Below, piece by piece: positions 15,760 to 27,100 of a DNA stretch of 64,000 nucleotides. The translations under genes were made by a program, and so were the position numbers. The notes under the pieces are model-generated. The model saw only the letters and a list, made by a program, of their open reading frames with translations. It did no database searches and had not been told where the DNA came from. Origin of the DNA: Catenulispora sp. EB89. Its GTDB lineage: Bacteria > Actinomycetota > Actinomycetes > Streptomycetales > Catenulisporaceae. Position 1 is the first letter of the stretch, and every line of letters starts with the position of its first letter. The DNA lies in the NCBI RefSeq assembly GCF_041261445.1, contig NZ_JBGCCU010000006.1, forward strand, positions 124,001 through 188,000. The letters are read 5' to 3'.

Positions 15760-18700
15760 CGTGACTCTCCCATGTCGCCGGCGCCGATGCGGAAACGGCT
15801 GCGGTCCACCCGGGTCAACGGCACGCCCTCTTCGACGGCGGCGGACTGTACCTCGATCCTTTCGGCGAGACCGGCGACTGTGGGGTGGCGAAGGAACGTC
15901 CCCAACGGTATGGAGACCGACAGCGACCGGACCATACGAGCCACGATCCTGGTGGCCACCAGGGAGTGACCCCCGAGCTCGAAGAAGTCGTCGAAGACCC
16001 CGACGCGGTCCAAGCCCAGTGTCTCCGCCCACAGCCCGGCTATCGTCTCTTCGGTCGCGTTCCGCGGAGCTACGTAGGCCGTCTGTAGCAAAGGCCTGTT
16101 ATGCATTCGCCCCTGAGGAGTCGCTTCCGACTCTGCTCGGCGGGGTGTCTTGGTGACCCACTGGTCGAGCCGATCGCGCAGGGGACCCGTCGAATTCACC
16201 AGTCTGGGGGGGAATCCGCTGGCGAGCACCCGGTCGAATGCCAAGGCGCCTTCGGCGGGGCTGAGTACATATTCCGACAGCGACTGCCCGCGGAGTCCGT
16301 TGGGCAACGGCCCGCCGGAATCCCATGCCTCCCAGGCCACTGCCGTCCATGGCGTGGCCCCGAATCGGGTCGCCTGAGTCGCGAACAAGTCCACGTAGCC
16401 GTTGGCGGCGGCATAGGGCCCGTGGCCGATTCCCCCCAACACCGAGGCCAACGATGACGACACGACGCAGAAGTCCAAGCGGCGGTCCCCCAAGGCCTCC
16501 CGCAGTGATCGCATGACCGCGGCCTTGGGCTTGAAGTGCGCTTCCACGAGGTCGGCGGAGACATCCTCGATTCCCGCGAACGCCTCCGGCGCGGTCAGCC
16601 CCGCGACGTGGACCACCCCGTGGAGTGCGCCGAAGCGTCGAACCGCACCGTCCAGCGCGGTGCGCAGCTCGGCCGGGTCCGCCGCATCAGCCGCAAAGAT
16701 CGCGACTTCCGCACCAAGCGTCTCCAGTTCCGCCACGACCGCGGCGACCTCGGCGGTACCCGGAGCACGCTGGATGACCGCCAACCGGACCCCCGACGTC
16801 CGAGCGAGGCGGCGCGCGACATTCGAACCGACGAATCCTAGCCCGCCCACCAGGGCGTAGACGCCACCCGATCGCAGGACTGGTTTCCGTTCCTGCGATA
16901 TCCGGACCTGTTCATAGTCCGCCACGAGACGTTCTGCGCCACGATAGGCGACAACGGGTTCGTCCGGCGCCGTCGCGATTTCTCCGGCGATGGTCTCGGC
17001 GAGCCTGTCGGGATCCCCCTCGTGGGCGAGATCGATCACCCGGCAGGTCACTCCGGGCAAGTCCTGCGAAACCACCCGGGCCAGCGCGGCGACCGCGGAA
17101 TTCCCCGGCCTTAGCAGAGGTTCGCCTGCCACCGCTTGGCCGTAGGCGGTGATCACACAGATATCAGTGCCGGCGCCCGCTCGCCTGGACGACACCGCCT
17201 GCCCGAGTGCGAACAGCGAGCGCAACGCGGTCAATTCGTCGGAGTCGGCCGGAGAGCTCGCCCCGACGCAATGCACGATCCGGTCCGGCATGCCACCCGG
17301 GTCGTCGCAGACCAGCCCGAGCAGGCGTTCGAGGTCGTCGCGGTCGGTGAGCGCCACTCGGTGGTGAACACTTGACCCGACAGGATGGTGATCGCCGTCG
17401 GTGGCAGTGATGACGCGGGCGCCCCCGCTGCTGAACCGCGCGGCGAGACGCTCGGAGAACTGGTGCCCGTGCCCCAAGATCAGCACGCTTTCCGGCGCTT
17501 CCGATGGCGGGACCGCGGTACGGCGCCACGATGGGAGGTAGAACCATTCGGCGACGTCCGTCGCACGGCCCGAACCGGATGAGCACCGGTCCACAGCTGT
17601 CGGCTCGACCCAATACCGCTCACGTTCGAAGGGATAAGTGGGCAGCGGGACACGGTGCGGCGCTGCATCCGCGCGCCGATCATGGAAGCCCTGCCAATCC
17701 ACCTCGACGCCAGCGACCCACAGCCGACCCAGCGCGGTGGTGAAATGCTCGTGGTCGTCAGCCTGATCCGTCAGGGCGGCCGACGACGACGGCAGCGTTG
17801 ACAGCACCACGCCCGTCGGGGCATCGCCGCGGCCGGGATGCTGCTGGACCAAGCTGCCGAGGGCTTTGCCGGGCCCGACCTCCAAAAACACCGGATGCGG
17901 CAGCCGCCACAGTTCGGCGAGGTTGTCCGCGAAACGCACTGTGCTGTGCAAGTGTGTGGCCCAGTATTCGGGGCTCTTGGCCTCGGGCTCGGTGAGCCAC
18001 GTTCCAGTGACGTTCGACAGTATGGGTATCCGGGGTGCGGCGAGTTCGAACCGGCGCACGACGCCGGTCAGATCAGCGGCGATCGGGCGCATCATGGGCG
18101 AGTGGAACGCGTGCTCGGTGCGCAGCCGACGGGTCGCGACGCCTTGCTCTGTGAAGGCCGCCTCAGCTGCGGCCACCGCCTCCGCCGGACCGGCGATCAC
18201 CGTGAGGTAGCGACCGTCTTCGGCGGCGATGGAGACGTCGGAAGAGAGTGTTTTCGTCACGGAGTCGGCGTCCAGCAGAACAGCGCTCATGGCACCGGGC
18301 GGCAAGTCCTCGATGGCCGAGGCCCGGCGAGCCACCAGCTCCAGAACGTCTTCCACTGTGAACACGCCAGACAGGCAGGCCGCCACATACTCGCCGATGC
18401 TGTATCCGACCATCGCGGTCGGCTCCACCCCCGCGGCGAGCAGAAGACAGCCCAGCGCGTACTCGGCCATGAACACCAGTGGCTGTGCCACAGCAGTCCG
18501 GTCCATTTCCGGGTTCGCTTCTCCGGAGACGGCAGCCGGTCTGAATCCTCCCTTGTCATGGTCCGTACTGTCGATGCGCGCTCTTTCTAAGAGAAGAGGG
18601 CGCAGATCCCTGCCCAGATGGCCGGCCAAGATTTGTGAGCATTCATCAATCACCGCACGAAATACGGGCTCGCGCTGGTAGAGCTTCGCCGTCATACCTG

Positions 18701-20330
18701 GATAGTGGTCGCCCACGCCCGAGAACATGAACACTGTCGACCGAGCTCCCGAGGGGACCGTGCCGTCGAAAAGGTCGGCGGTTCCCGAGTCGAGCGCCGA
18801 GGCGGCAAATTCCGGATCCCGGGCTATCACCGCACGTCGATGTGCGAACCGCAATCGGCCAACCTGGAGAGTCCAGGCCACATCGGACAACTTGAGCCGC
18901 GGATCCGACCGCAACCGCGCGGCCAGTTCCCGCGACGACTGTCGCAAAGCCGCCTCCGATCGAGCTGACAGCACGATCGCCTGCGGATCGGCCTCACGTC
19001 CCGATCCGGTGGCCTCGCCGCGCTGCTCCAAAGCCGGTGGCTGTTCCACGATGACATGGGCATTCGTCCCTCCCAGCCCGAATGAGCTGACGCCGGCGCG
19101 GCGCGGACCGTCGACGGGCCACTCCCGCAAGACGGTGTTGACGAAGAAAGGGGTCGAGGCGAACTCGATGGACGGGTTCGGCCGGACGAAATTCAGGCTC
19201 GGCGGCACCAGGCCCGCCGCCACCGACAGCACCGTCTTGATCAAGCCTATGACCCCGGCGGCGGCGTCGAGGTGGCCGATGGCGGTCTTGACCGAGCCCA
19301 AAGCGCACCACTGGCCCGATCCGCCGCCGAAAGCCTCGGTGAGAGCCGTGACTTCAACAGGGTCCCCCAACGGGGTCGCAGCACCGTGCGCCTCGACGTA
19401 ACCGATGGTTTCCGGGGCAACCTCCGCCACCGCCAACGCCTCTGCGATCACCCGGGCTTGGCCTGACACACTCGGAGCGGTGAACCCCACCCGGTCGGCA
19501 CCGTCGTTGTTGACCGCCGAGCCCAGGATCACCCCCCGGATCGTGTCGCCTTCGGCCAGCGCGTCTTCCAGCCTCCGCAGCACCACCGCGCCGACGCCGC
19601 TCCCCGGCACCGTCCCGGTCGCGTCGGCGTCGAAGGCACGACAATGGCCGTCGGAGGATGCCACGCCGGTACCGCTGTCGAGATAGCCCTCGCCGGCGCC
19701 CCGCAGAGAGACCCCGCCTGCGAGCGCCATGTCACACTCACCGGAGAGAATCGACTGGCAGGCCAAGTGCACGGCCACCAGTGAGCTGGAGCAGGCGCTT
19801 TGCACGGTGATGGCCGGCCCGCGCAGGTCGAGCTTGTAGGCGACACGGGTGGCCAGGTGATCCTTGTCCAGCGAGATCATCAGCTCCAACGGGCTGACGT
19901 CATCGAGCTCAGCCAGGTTCGGAGCTATGTTGTTGAGGAGATACGAACTCAGACCCACCGCGCCGAAGACACCCACGTATGTGTCAGGATCAGTCGCGCC
20001 GTGGCCGGCGTCCTGCAACGCCTGGGCAGCACATTCAAGAAACAGCCGCTGCTGGGGATCGAGCATTTCGGCTTCCCTCGAGTGGTAGCCGAAATAGCCC
20101 GCGTCGAACCGGTCGAGATCCGGTAGGACACCCGCGCGCCGCACATAGCGAGGATCAGCCATCTCCGCCTCGGTCACACCGCTGGCGCGCAGGTCCTCCT
20201 CCGTCAAGTCGCGGATGCACTCCCGTCCTTCCGCGAGATTCGACCAGAAGGCCTCCGGATGCGCGGCGCCCGGGACACGGCAAGCCATGCCGATCACGGC
20301 GACTGCGTTCTTGACATCACTTCTGCGCAT
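15756..20330 (-). CDS. Type I PKS module: KS, AT (malonyl), KR, ACP
   Basis: A single PKS module of about 1524 aa. The KS has SACSSSL and KTAIGHLDAA; its second motif reads EAHGAATPLGD, unusual but with the histidine kept. The AT has GYSIGEY, where Tyr replaces the usual His before the nucleophile, and AFHSPMM, the malonyl-type signature. The KR has GGLGFVG and a complete S...YAAAN set, so a beta-hydroxyl is expected. The ACP (GGHSLVAT) is intact. Three ATGs are in frame; the one at 20330 is chosen because AAGGA lies seven bases upstream (20345 and 20333 are alternatives). The gene overlaps both neighbours, showing translational coupling within a single four-gene line. It would add one reduced C2 unit before the terminal protein. 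Confidence 0.92.
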   Translation of the reverse strand: MRRSDVKNAVAVIGMACRVPGAAHPEAFWSNLAEGRECIRDLTEEDLRASGVTEAEMADPRYVRRAGVLPDLDRFDAGYFGYHSREAEMLDPQQRLFLECAAQALQDAGHGATDPDTYVGVFGAVGLSSYLLNNIAPNLAELDDVSPLELMISLDKDHLATRVAYKLDLRGPAITVQSACSSSLVAVHLACQSILSGECDMALAGGVSLRGAGEGYLDSGTGVASSDGHCRAFDADATGTVPGSGVGAVVLRRLEDALAEGDTIRGVILGSAVNNDGADRVGFTAPSVSGQARVIAEALAVAEVAPETIGYVEAHGAATPLGDPVEVTALTEAFGGGSGQWCALGSVKTAIGHLDAAAGVIGLIKTVLSVAAGLVPPSLNFVRPNPSIEFASTPFFVNTVLREWPVDGPRRAGVSSFGLGGTNAHVIVEQPPALEQRGEATGSGREADPQAIVLSARSEAALRQSSRELAARLRSDPRLKLSDVAWTLQVGRLRFAHRRAVIARDPEFAASALDSGTADLFDGTVPSGARSTVFMFSGVGDHYPGMTAKLYQREPVFRAVIDECSQILAGHLGRDLRPLLLERARIDSTDHDKGGFRPAAVSGEANPEMDRTAVAQPLVFMAEYALGCLLLAAGVEPTAMVGYSIGEYVAACLSGVFTVEDVLELVARRASAIEDLPPGAMSAVLLDADSVTKTLSSDVSIAAEDGRYLTVIAGPAEAVAAAEAAFTEQGVATRRLRTEHAFHSPMMRPIAADLTGVVRRFELAAPRIPILSNVTGTWLTEPEAKSPEYWATHLHSTVRFADNLAELWRLPHPVFLEVGPGKALGSLVQQHPGRGDAPTGVVLSTLPSSSAALTDQADDHEHFTTALGRLWVAGVEVDWQGFHDRRADAAPHRVPLPTYPFERERYWVEPTAVDRCSSGSGRATDVAEWFYLPSWRRTAVPPSEAPESVLILGHGHQFSERLAARFSSGGARVITATDGDHHPVGSSVHHRVALTDRDDLERLLGLVCDDPGGMPDRIVHCVGASSPADSDELTALRSLFALGQAVSSRRAGAGTDICVITAYGQAVAGEPLLRPGNSAVAALARVVSQDLPGVTCRVIDLAHEGDPDRLAETIAGEIATAPDEPVVAYRGAERLVADYEQVRISQERKPVLRSGGVYALVGGLGFVGSNVARRLARTSGVRLAVIQRAPGTAEVAAVVAELETLGAEVAIFAADAADPAELRTALDGAVRRFGALHGVVHVAGLTAPEAFAGIEDVSADLVEAHFKPKAAVMRSLREALGDRRLDFCVVSSSLASVLGGIGHGPYAAANGYVDLFATQATRFGATPWTAVAWEAWDSGGPLPNGLRGQSLSEYVLSPAEGALAFDRVLASGFPPRLVNSTGPLRDRLDQWVTKTPRRAESEATPQGRMHNRPLLQTAYVAPRNATEETIAGLWAETLGLDRVGVFDDFFELGGHSLVATRIVARMVRSLSVSIPLGTFLRHPTVAGLAERIEVQSAAVEEGVPLTRVDRSRFRIGAGDMGESR

Positions 20331-23300
20331 CATCGTGTCCTTCATCGCAAGGCTCGAAAGGTCGCACCGGGCCGTCGGGACGGCCCCGCCGCTGTCGGGA
20401 CGCTTTCCGGCGGGCCTCAGCCCTCCGGCGGGCTGTCTGCGTGGCCGTGCTCACGTCCCCACGCACGGCGCCCGCCTGTGCGGCGACGGACGGACGGGCC
20501 AGGAGATCGGTGATCGTCAACTCGGCGAAACGCGGATCGTCACGGACGAGCCGAGCATGCAGCCTCAGCAACAGCAAGGAGTCCCCTCCGATGTCGAAGA
20601 AGTTCTCCTCGCGGCCGACTGCGTCCGCGCCTAGCACCTCGCACCAGGCCCGGGCGATTTGGCGCTCCGTGTCGTTCGCCATCACGGACTCAGGGCCCGG
20701 CACTGTGTGCACCGCCGGCGCGGACAAAGCCCGCCGATCCAGCTTGCCACTGGGCGACAACGGCAAGCGGTCCAGCAGCACCACGACTGACGGCACTGCT
20801 TGGGAAGGCAGCCTGGCCGCCATCAGCTCCTTGATTTCCTGCGGAGCCGGGCCGCCTTTCCGACAGACCACGTACCCGATGAGCCGTTCACCGCCATGAT
20901 GGCCCGCTATCACCGCAGCGGCCGCGTCCCGCACCCCGGGCAAAGCCCGCAAACCGGCTTCCACCTCGCCGAGCTCGATCCGTACGCCGCGGATCTTGAC
21001 CTGATCGTCGTCTCGTCCGAGGAACTCGACGTCGCCGGACTCGCCTCGACGCACCCTGTCGCCCGTGCGATACATCCGAGCCCCCGGGAACCCCTGAGGA
21101 TCCGGGACGAACCGCTCAGCGGTGAGGCCGGGGCGGCCGTGATAGCCGCGGGCGAGCTGGATGCCGGACAGGTACAGCTCTCCCGGGCAGCCCAATGGCA
21201 GTTCGCGAAGACCACCGTCCAGAACCCGCAGACGCGTGTTGGCGACCGGCGCGCCGATGGTCACGACCGGCCCGTCCGATGGACGGCACTCCCCCTCGGT
21301 GACATCGATGGCGGCTTCCGTAGGACCGTATTGATTAAACAACTTCGCCTGCGGCAGTTTCGCGAACACTCGATCGCGCAGCTCAGGAGTGAGCGCCTCG
21401 CCACCGCACAGCACCACCTTCAGACTGGGACAACATTCGGGGCCGATCGCGTCCAGGAAGGGGCCCAGCAAAGACGGAACCATCTGTATGACCGTGACGC
21501 CTTCGCGTTCGATCAACTCGACCAGGTAGCCGGGGTCCAGATGCCCCCCAGGCCGGGCTATGATGAGCGTCGCTCCTGCCGAGAGCGGCCACAGCACCTC
21601 CCGCACCGACACGTCGAATCCGGTGGGTGCTTTGACGAGCACGCGATCGGCTGCCCCCAGTCCATGGGCCTCTTGCATGACGCCTATACGGTTCACGAGA
21701 CCGGCGTGGGTGTTCACAACGCCTTTGGGCTCCCCGGTCGAACCGCTCGTATACAACAGGTACGCCGCGTGCGCCCCAGTGACCGTCTCGCTGCCGCTGC
21801 TCTCGACCACGGAAGCGTCCAGAGCCTCGTGGACGGAGATCGCGGGCACGCCGGCCGGCAGCAATTCCGGAGCGGGACTACCCACGACGACAGCCGGAGT
21901 CGCATCATCGAGCATCATGCGTATTCGAGCCGCGGGATAGGAGGGATCGACGCACAAGAAGGCCGCCCCCAGCCTCACGGCAGCCAGCATCGCGCAGACC
22001 AGGTCGATTCCGCGATCGAGACAGAGCGCCACGACGCTCTCCGGTCCTACGCCATAGCCGCTCAAATGTGCGGCGAGCCGCGCTGTCCGGGAACCGACCT
22101 CGCTGTAGCTGAAACCGACGCCCCCGTCGCGAACCGCCATCGCGTCAGCCCGGGTCCCCATGGCGACGTCGAGCCAGTCGGCCAGCGTACCCTCCGCGGT
22201 GAATCGGCCGCCGGTATCATTGATCCGATCGATCAGGGCACGTTCTTCGGCCGGGAGAACCTCTGTCTCCAGCGCGGATCGGTCGGACGCCAAGGCCACA
22301 AGCGCCTCACGCCAGCGCTGCGACCAGCGCCCACCGGCGAGGATCCGCCGATCGTAGGTGAATTCGGCTATGAGTTCATCATCGTTCTCGGTGCACGTCA
22401 GCATGGCGCCGTAGTGATCGGCTCCCGAAACCGCCGGCTCGGTGGAGTCGCCTCGGACGTGTCCGTAGCCGATCCAGACAGCGCCCGGCTCATTGGGGAC
22501 CTGGTTCGCGACGGCTGATCGACGGCGAGGCTGTTCGGCCAACACGCGGACGAGCGCGTGGCCGTTCGGCCGGTCCAACAAGCCAGGCGGCACGACCAGC
22601 ACTTCGTCATCCGACGCCTTGGACGCCGCCTCGGCGGGTATGCGAAGTCCGAAGCCGCCGTCCACCCCGCTGCACCGACCAATCACGACGGCGAGCGCGG
22701 CCAGGCAGTGCTGGGCAAGCGTGGAACCTGAACCGGCGACGTTCCCTCGGACCAAGGCCAGATCGGCGTCGGCCACCACGACGGTCTCCGTGGCCCGGCC
22801 GGTCTGCGGAGCAAGCGGAGGCGGCATAGGCGCGGGCATTATCGCGTGTGGCGCAGACGGAAACGATGCGAACCCATCCTCCACCAAATCCGTCAAGGCC
22901 CTGATGAACCCTCGGCCCAGCCGCGCTGCCTCCCCGGCATCGACATAGCGCTCGTCATGGATGAGTTCGACGGTCATCTCGTCGCCTGCCGGAAACCGGG
23001 AGACCGTGACGCACAGTGGCAGCTCGATCGGTTCGACCGCATCTTGGGCGAGCACCGTGACGGCTCCGCCTCCGACGTCGTTCAGGACCCGGAAGTGGAC
23101 ATAGTTGAAGAGCACATCGAAGGGCCGGACCCGGTGGTTCATCCGCTGGATCTCGGCGAGCGGGAACCTTCGGTAGGGCAGGACCTCAATCTCGTGCTCG
23201 AACACGGCTCCCAGATACTCCGCGGAACTGTCCGCCGTCATGGGGATCCGGAATGGAATCGTGTTGAGGAATACTCCCAACCCGGACTCGGCACCTCGTC

Positions 23301-24159
23301 GTTCTGGCCGGCCGTTGACGACCAGGCCGGTGACCGGTTCGGAATATCCGAATTCCCGGGCCAGGAAGAGCATGTGCGCGCCGAGCAACACCGATTTGAA
23401 CGGAACACGGGCTCCGGTGGCCGCGTCCTGGATCCGGCTGATCAGCCCCGGGGGGACCACCGTGACGTTTCTCGCTTGGAGCGCGGCCTCAGGATTCCGC
23501 ACCGGCAGAGGACGACCCTGGATTTCCTTCAGCTCCCGACGCCAGAACTCCCGATGCCGGTCGTCCGCGACAGCGGCCTTCTCCAACGCGATGAATTCCG
23601 CGAAGAACTCTGGGGGCGCCTGCGTACCGGTCGCGTCCACACCGTCGAGCAGTTCCGCATAGCGTGACAGCCACTGGGCCATCGCCGTCGCCGCGCTCCA
23701 TCCGTCGAGAATCGCATGGTGAAAGTGAAGGACGATCTTCATGAGATCGTCGGCGAGGCGATAGACCCTGACACGCAGAAGCGGCGGCATCGCCAGATCG
23801 ATCCTGCGCAACCGCTCTACGTCGATATCCGCCTGCACTTGAGCACGCTGATCGTCGGCCGGGAGATCTCGTAGGTCCCGCGTCAGCCATGGCACCGGCG
23901 CCGTCTGCCATACAGTCTGGATCGGCTCCGGATATGCCGAAACGTCGATGGATGTCCGCAACACAGGATGCTCGGCCACGAGCTCGGCGAACGCGGCTCG
24001 CAGCAGCAAGTCGTCGCACCGGGCGCGAACGTCGTAGAGCAGGAAGTCCTCGTAGAACTGGTGGTCGGAATCAGCCTGACTCAGAAAGACCATGCCTTCC
24101 TGCATCGCCGAAAGCGGATACTCCGCGACGGCTGTCAAAGCCTCTGTATCAGTCCACAT
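20317..24159 (-). CDS. NRPS module: C, half-C remnant, A, PCP
   Basis: A 1280-aa module starting at 24159 behind an excellent GGAGGA site (an upstream GTG/ATG extension is not needed). The C domain (about 10-430) has HHAILDGW. About 200 residues then resemble only the C-terminal half of a second condensation domain (LAQHCLAALAVVIGRCSG..., ending ELIAEFTYDRRILAG). The A domain (about 660-1130; YTSGSTGEPKG, YGPTEAAID, YRTGDR, SGKLDR) reads D-V-R-Q-L-G-Q-I-D-K in the specificity positions, which matches no code I recognise; the ends resemble serine-type codes but Arg239 is odd. A PCP (GGDSLLLL) and an Arg-rich C-terminal tail follow. The preceding protein ends in its own C domain, so two C domains meet at this junction. 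Confidence 0.9.
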   Translation of the reverse strand: MWTDTEALTAVAEYPLSAMQEGMVFLSQADSDHQFYEDFLLYDVRARCDDLLLRAAFAELVAEHPVLRTSIDVSAYPEPIQTVWQTAPVPWLTRDLRDLPADDQRAQVQADIDVERLRRIDLAMPPLLRVRVYRLADDLMKIVLHFHHAILDGWSAATAMAQWLSRYAELLDGVDATGTQAPPEFFAEFIALEKAAVADDRHREFWRRELKEIQGRPLPVRNPEAALQARNVTVVPPGLISRIQDAATGARVPFKSVLLGAHMLFLAREFGYSEPVTGLVVNGRPERRGAESGLGVFLNTIPFRIPMTADSSAEYLGAVFEHEIEVLPYRRFPLAEIQRMNHRVRPFDVLFNYVHFRVLNDVGGGAVTVLAQDAVEPIELPLCVTVSRFPAGDEMTVELIHDERYVDAGEAARLGRGFIRALTDLVEDGFASFPSAPHAIMPAPMPPPLAPQTGRATETVVVADADLALVRGNVAGSGSTLAQHCLAALAVVIGRCSGVDGGFGLRIPAEAASKASDDEVLVVPPGLLDRPNGHALVRVLAEQPRRRSAVANQVPNEPGAVWIGYGHVRGDSTEPAVSGADHYGAMLTCTENDDELIAEFTYDRRILAGGRWSQRWREALVALASDRSALETEVLPAEERALIDRINDTGGRFTAEGTLADWLDVAMGTRADAMAVRDGGVGFSYSEVGSRTARLAAHLSGYGVGPESVVALCLDRGIDLVCAMLAAVRLGAAFLCVDPSYPAARIRMMLDDATPAVVVGSPAPELLPAGVPAISVHEALDASVVESSGSETVTGAHAAYLLYTSGSTGEPKGVVNTHAGLVNRIGVMQEAHGLGAADRVLVKAPTGFDVSVREVLWPLSAGATLIIARPGGHLDPGYLVELIEREGVTVIQMVPSLLGPFLDAIGPECCPSLKVVLCGGEALTPELRDRVFAKLPQAKLFNQYGPTEAAIDVTEGECRPSDGPVVTIGAPVANTRLRVLDGGLRELPLGCPGELYLSGIQLARGYHGRPGLTAERFVPDPQGFPGARMYRTGDRVRRGESGDVEFLGRDDDQVKIRGVRIELGEVEAGLRALPGVRDAAAAVIAGHHGGERLIGYVVCRKGGPAPQEIKELMAARLPSQAVPSVVVLLDRLPLSPSGKLDRRALSAPAVHTVPGPESVMANDTERQIARAWCEVLGADAVGREENFFDIGGDSLLLLRLHARLVRDDPRFAELTITDLLARPSVAAQAGAVRGDVSTATQTARRRAEARRKASRQRRGRPDGPVRPFEPCDEGHDDAQK

Positions 24160-27100
24160 GGGCCGCTCCTCCGCTCTCGGGCCCGGCACCGTCGGCAGGT
24201 CCGAAGGCCAGTTGACACAATCGGCCGACATTCGCCGCCGGTTCGGCCGCCGCCACAGTGATCAAGCGGAAGTAGGCGTCGAGCAGTACGCGGATGTCGT
24301 CGGGTTCGAAGACGTCCAACGCGAATTCGGCGAAACCGTGGAAGTGGCCTCGCGGCTCCTGATACAGAGCGAAGGTCAGATCGAGCTTCGATGTCGCGTT
24401 GTTGACACCGACGACGTCGATGTCCAGGCCGTGTGCAACAAGCGCGGCCCCGGGCGAGTTCTCCACCACGAGAGCGATCTGGTAGAGCGGGTTGCGGGCC
24501 GAGTCTCGTTCGATCCGCAGCTCTCGGACGACGCGTTCGAACGGTACGTGCGCATGGTTGTAAGCGTCGAGGCAGGTCTCTCGCACGTCGGCGATCAGCT
24601 CGCGGAACGAGCGGTTCGGGTCGACCTGGCAACGGAGCGCCAGCGGGTTCACGAACAGCCCGATGATCCGCTCCAGATCCGGCGTGTCCCGGTTGGCAGT
24701 CAACGTGCCTATACAGATGTCTCGCTGTCCCGAGGCGCCGTACACCATGGCGTACAATGCCGCCGCGAACACCATGAACGGCGTCGCTCGGCAGTCGGAT
24801 GCCAACTCCTCGACACCCGCGGTCGCCTCGGCGGAGAGCTCGAAGCTGAGCGCCCGGCCGCGGAACGTCGGAACGGGCGGTCTGGCTTTCGCTGAGCGCA
24901 GGGCGACAGCCGGTGTGTCGGCGAGCTGCTCTATCCAATAGCGCATCGAAGCATCCGCCGAGTTCTGGCTTAATTCAGTGTGCTGACGTTCGGCGTAGTC
25001 GATATACTGCACGGCTAGCTCCGCGAGCGGGGGCTCTCCTCCCGTTGCGAAGGCCGAGTAGAGCTTGAACAGCTCATCGAGGAACAAGCCAGTGGACCAA
25101 TGGTCGGAGACGATGTGGTGAAAGCCGAATACCAGCAGGTGGCGGCGCGGTCCCAGAACAACGAGTTGCAGAAGGATCGGAGATCCCGCCTCGATGTCGA
25201 TCACGGTCTGCGCGGCCAGATCGACCAGCCGATCAGTTTGTGCCGCCGCCTTCTGCTCGGGCAGGCTCGACAAGTCCACGACCGGGATGTCGAAAGGCAG
25301 CGTCGGCAGGATTTCCTGATACGGACGCACGCCGGCGTAACGGAATGCCGTCCGCAGCGACCATTGACGGCGGACCAGTTCTCGAGCAGCGGCGTTCAAA
25401 GCGGCGAGGTCGAGATCGCCATCCAGACGGCAGGTGTTGAGCATCGTCCACATCGGATTGTGCGGCTGCATCCGTACGTAGAACCAAATCCGTTCCTGTG
25501 CTGCGGACAGTGGTCCTGTCGTACCGGAGATCCGCTCGGGCTTCCTCGGCCCGGCCACATCCTGCTCGCGGTCGATTCCGGCATCGACGACACGTGCCAG
25601 GTCGCCGAGGACGGGGTGTTCGAGCAGGTCCCGAACAGAGATCTCGACCGAATACAGCGCTCGGAGTCGGGACGCCACTCGGCTCGCGATGAGGGAATGA
25701 CCGCCCATGGCGAAGAAATCATCGTCCGGCGCCACTTCCTCCACGCCGAGCACGTCCCGCCAGATCTGCGCGATCTCCTGCTCGGTCGCAGTGGTGACGC
25801 TCCGGCTGGGCCCCGCCGGTTCGGTCGATCCCGTCGGCACCGGCGGCTCGGCACCGGACGCTGGTACAGCGGACGAGTCCGGACGCAGGTCGATTTCGCG
25901 CGCACGTACTCGGCCCAGTGCCCGGACATACTGATCAACCATCGATTCGGTCATCGGCTCCGTCGGCACGAGGACGACCGAGCAATCCGGCAGGCCACCG
26001 AGACGGGCGGACAGGTATCGGGACACCGCCGGTGCCCCCTCGCCCTCCACGTGGACCAAGCAGGCGGTACCAGACTCTGATGCCTGCTCGACCACCGCGA
26101 CAAGGCCATCCGCACGTTCGATCGACTCAGGAAAACCGACTCCCGACGACGCGTTGTGGAAGAACAGCGACACATCGGGATCCGTTATGACGGCGACCTG
26201 CGAAGTGTCTCGCGATCGCTGGAGCCACCGGGCCGCCAGGGGACTCTCGCCCACGATGGCGCAGCGCGCCGAACGCGGGACCCAGCCCCCCTCACCCGTT
26301 TCCGGAATCGGCACCGGGACCGCTTCCCAACGCAGTCCGCCGCGCAGCGCGACCTCGCACCCCCGCGACTGAGTCCGGCACTCGGTCGCCAGCAGCCGGC
26401 CGGCCTGGACGCTCTCGGGATCGTCGCCGACATCAACGGTTAGCAGCGAGACCCGGGATCGGCCTAGGACTTCATGCTGCAAGCGTGCGGCGTCGATGGC
26501 CCCGGTATCCGTCACGCGGTCACTGCTCTCCACCCGCGCGGCCCCCCGAACCGCCCCGACCACTCGAATACCGCCCACACCGGAGACGATCGCCGATTCG
26601 ATCAGGTCCCCGAGTCCGACACCCGCCGGTCCGCGGTCGAGCGCGCGCACATCAGCCACCGTCAGCAGGCCGTCTCCGGCGGCATCGAGCGTCTCGAGCC
26701 ACTGCGTCGTGTCGGTCAGCCCGCAACCCGCGTTGGCGAGCGTCGCGGTATCGATGCTGGTCACCATGCCGGGACCGGTGTCGGCCGGCTTCGCGAGTTC
26801 GGCTGCGACGTCGAGTCCGAGCGGACCCGACGCGACGACCAAGGCGACGCCCGGGCAACGCCGTCCGACAAGCTCGCGCCGGGACCACGACCAGGCACGA
26901 ATCCCGGCTTCAGCGACCGAGGGCGGTTCCTTTTCCTTTTCCTGGTGCCAGAAACTCCTACTGTCGAAGCGCACAGGGGGCAGCGGAACGCGAGCGCCGG
27001 GCCGCGCGCTCACAGACCGCCAGTCCACTGGGCTTCCCTCGACCCACAGGCGAGCAACCCCGCGGTGCAGGGAAGACACCTCTTCGGTACCCGCGGCGAG

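Noticed and set aside
20800-22518. 572-aa open frame on the + strand
   Set aside because: Antisense shadow of the A domain in the 20317-24159 NRPS; no motifs of its own.
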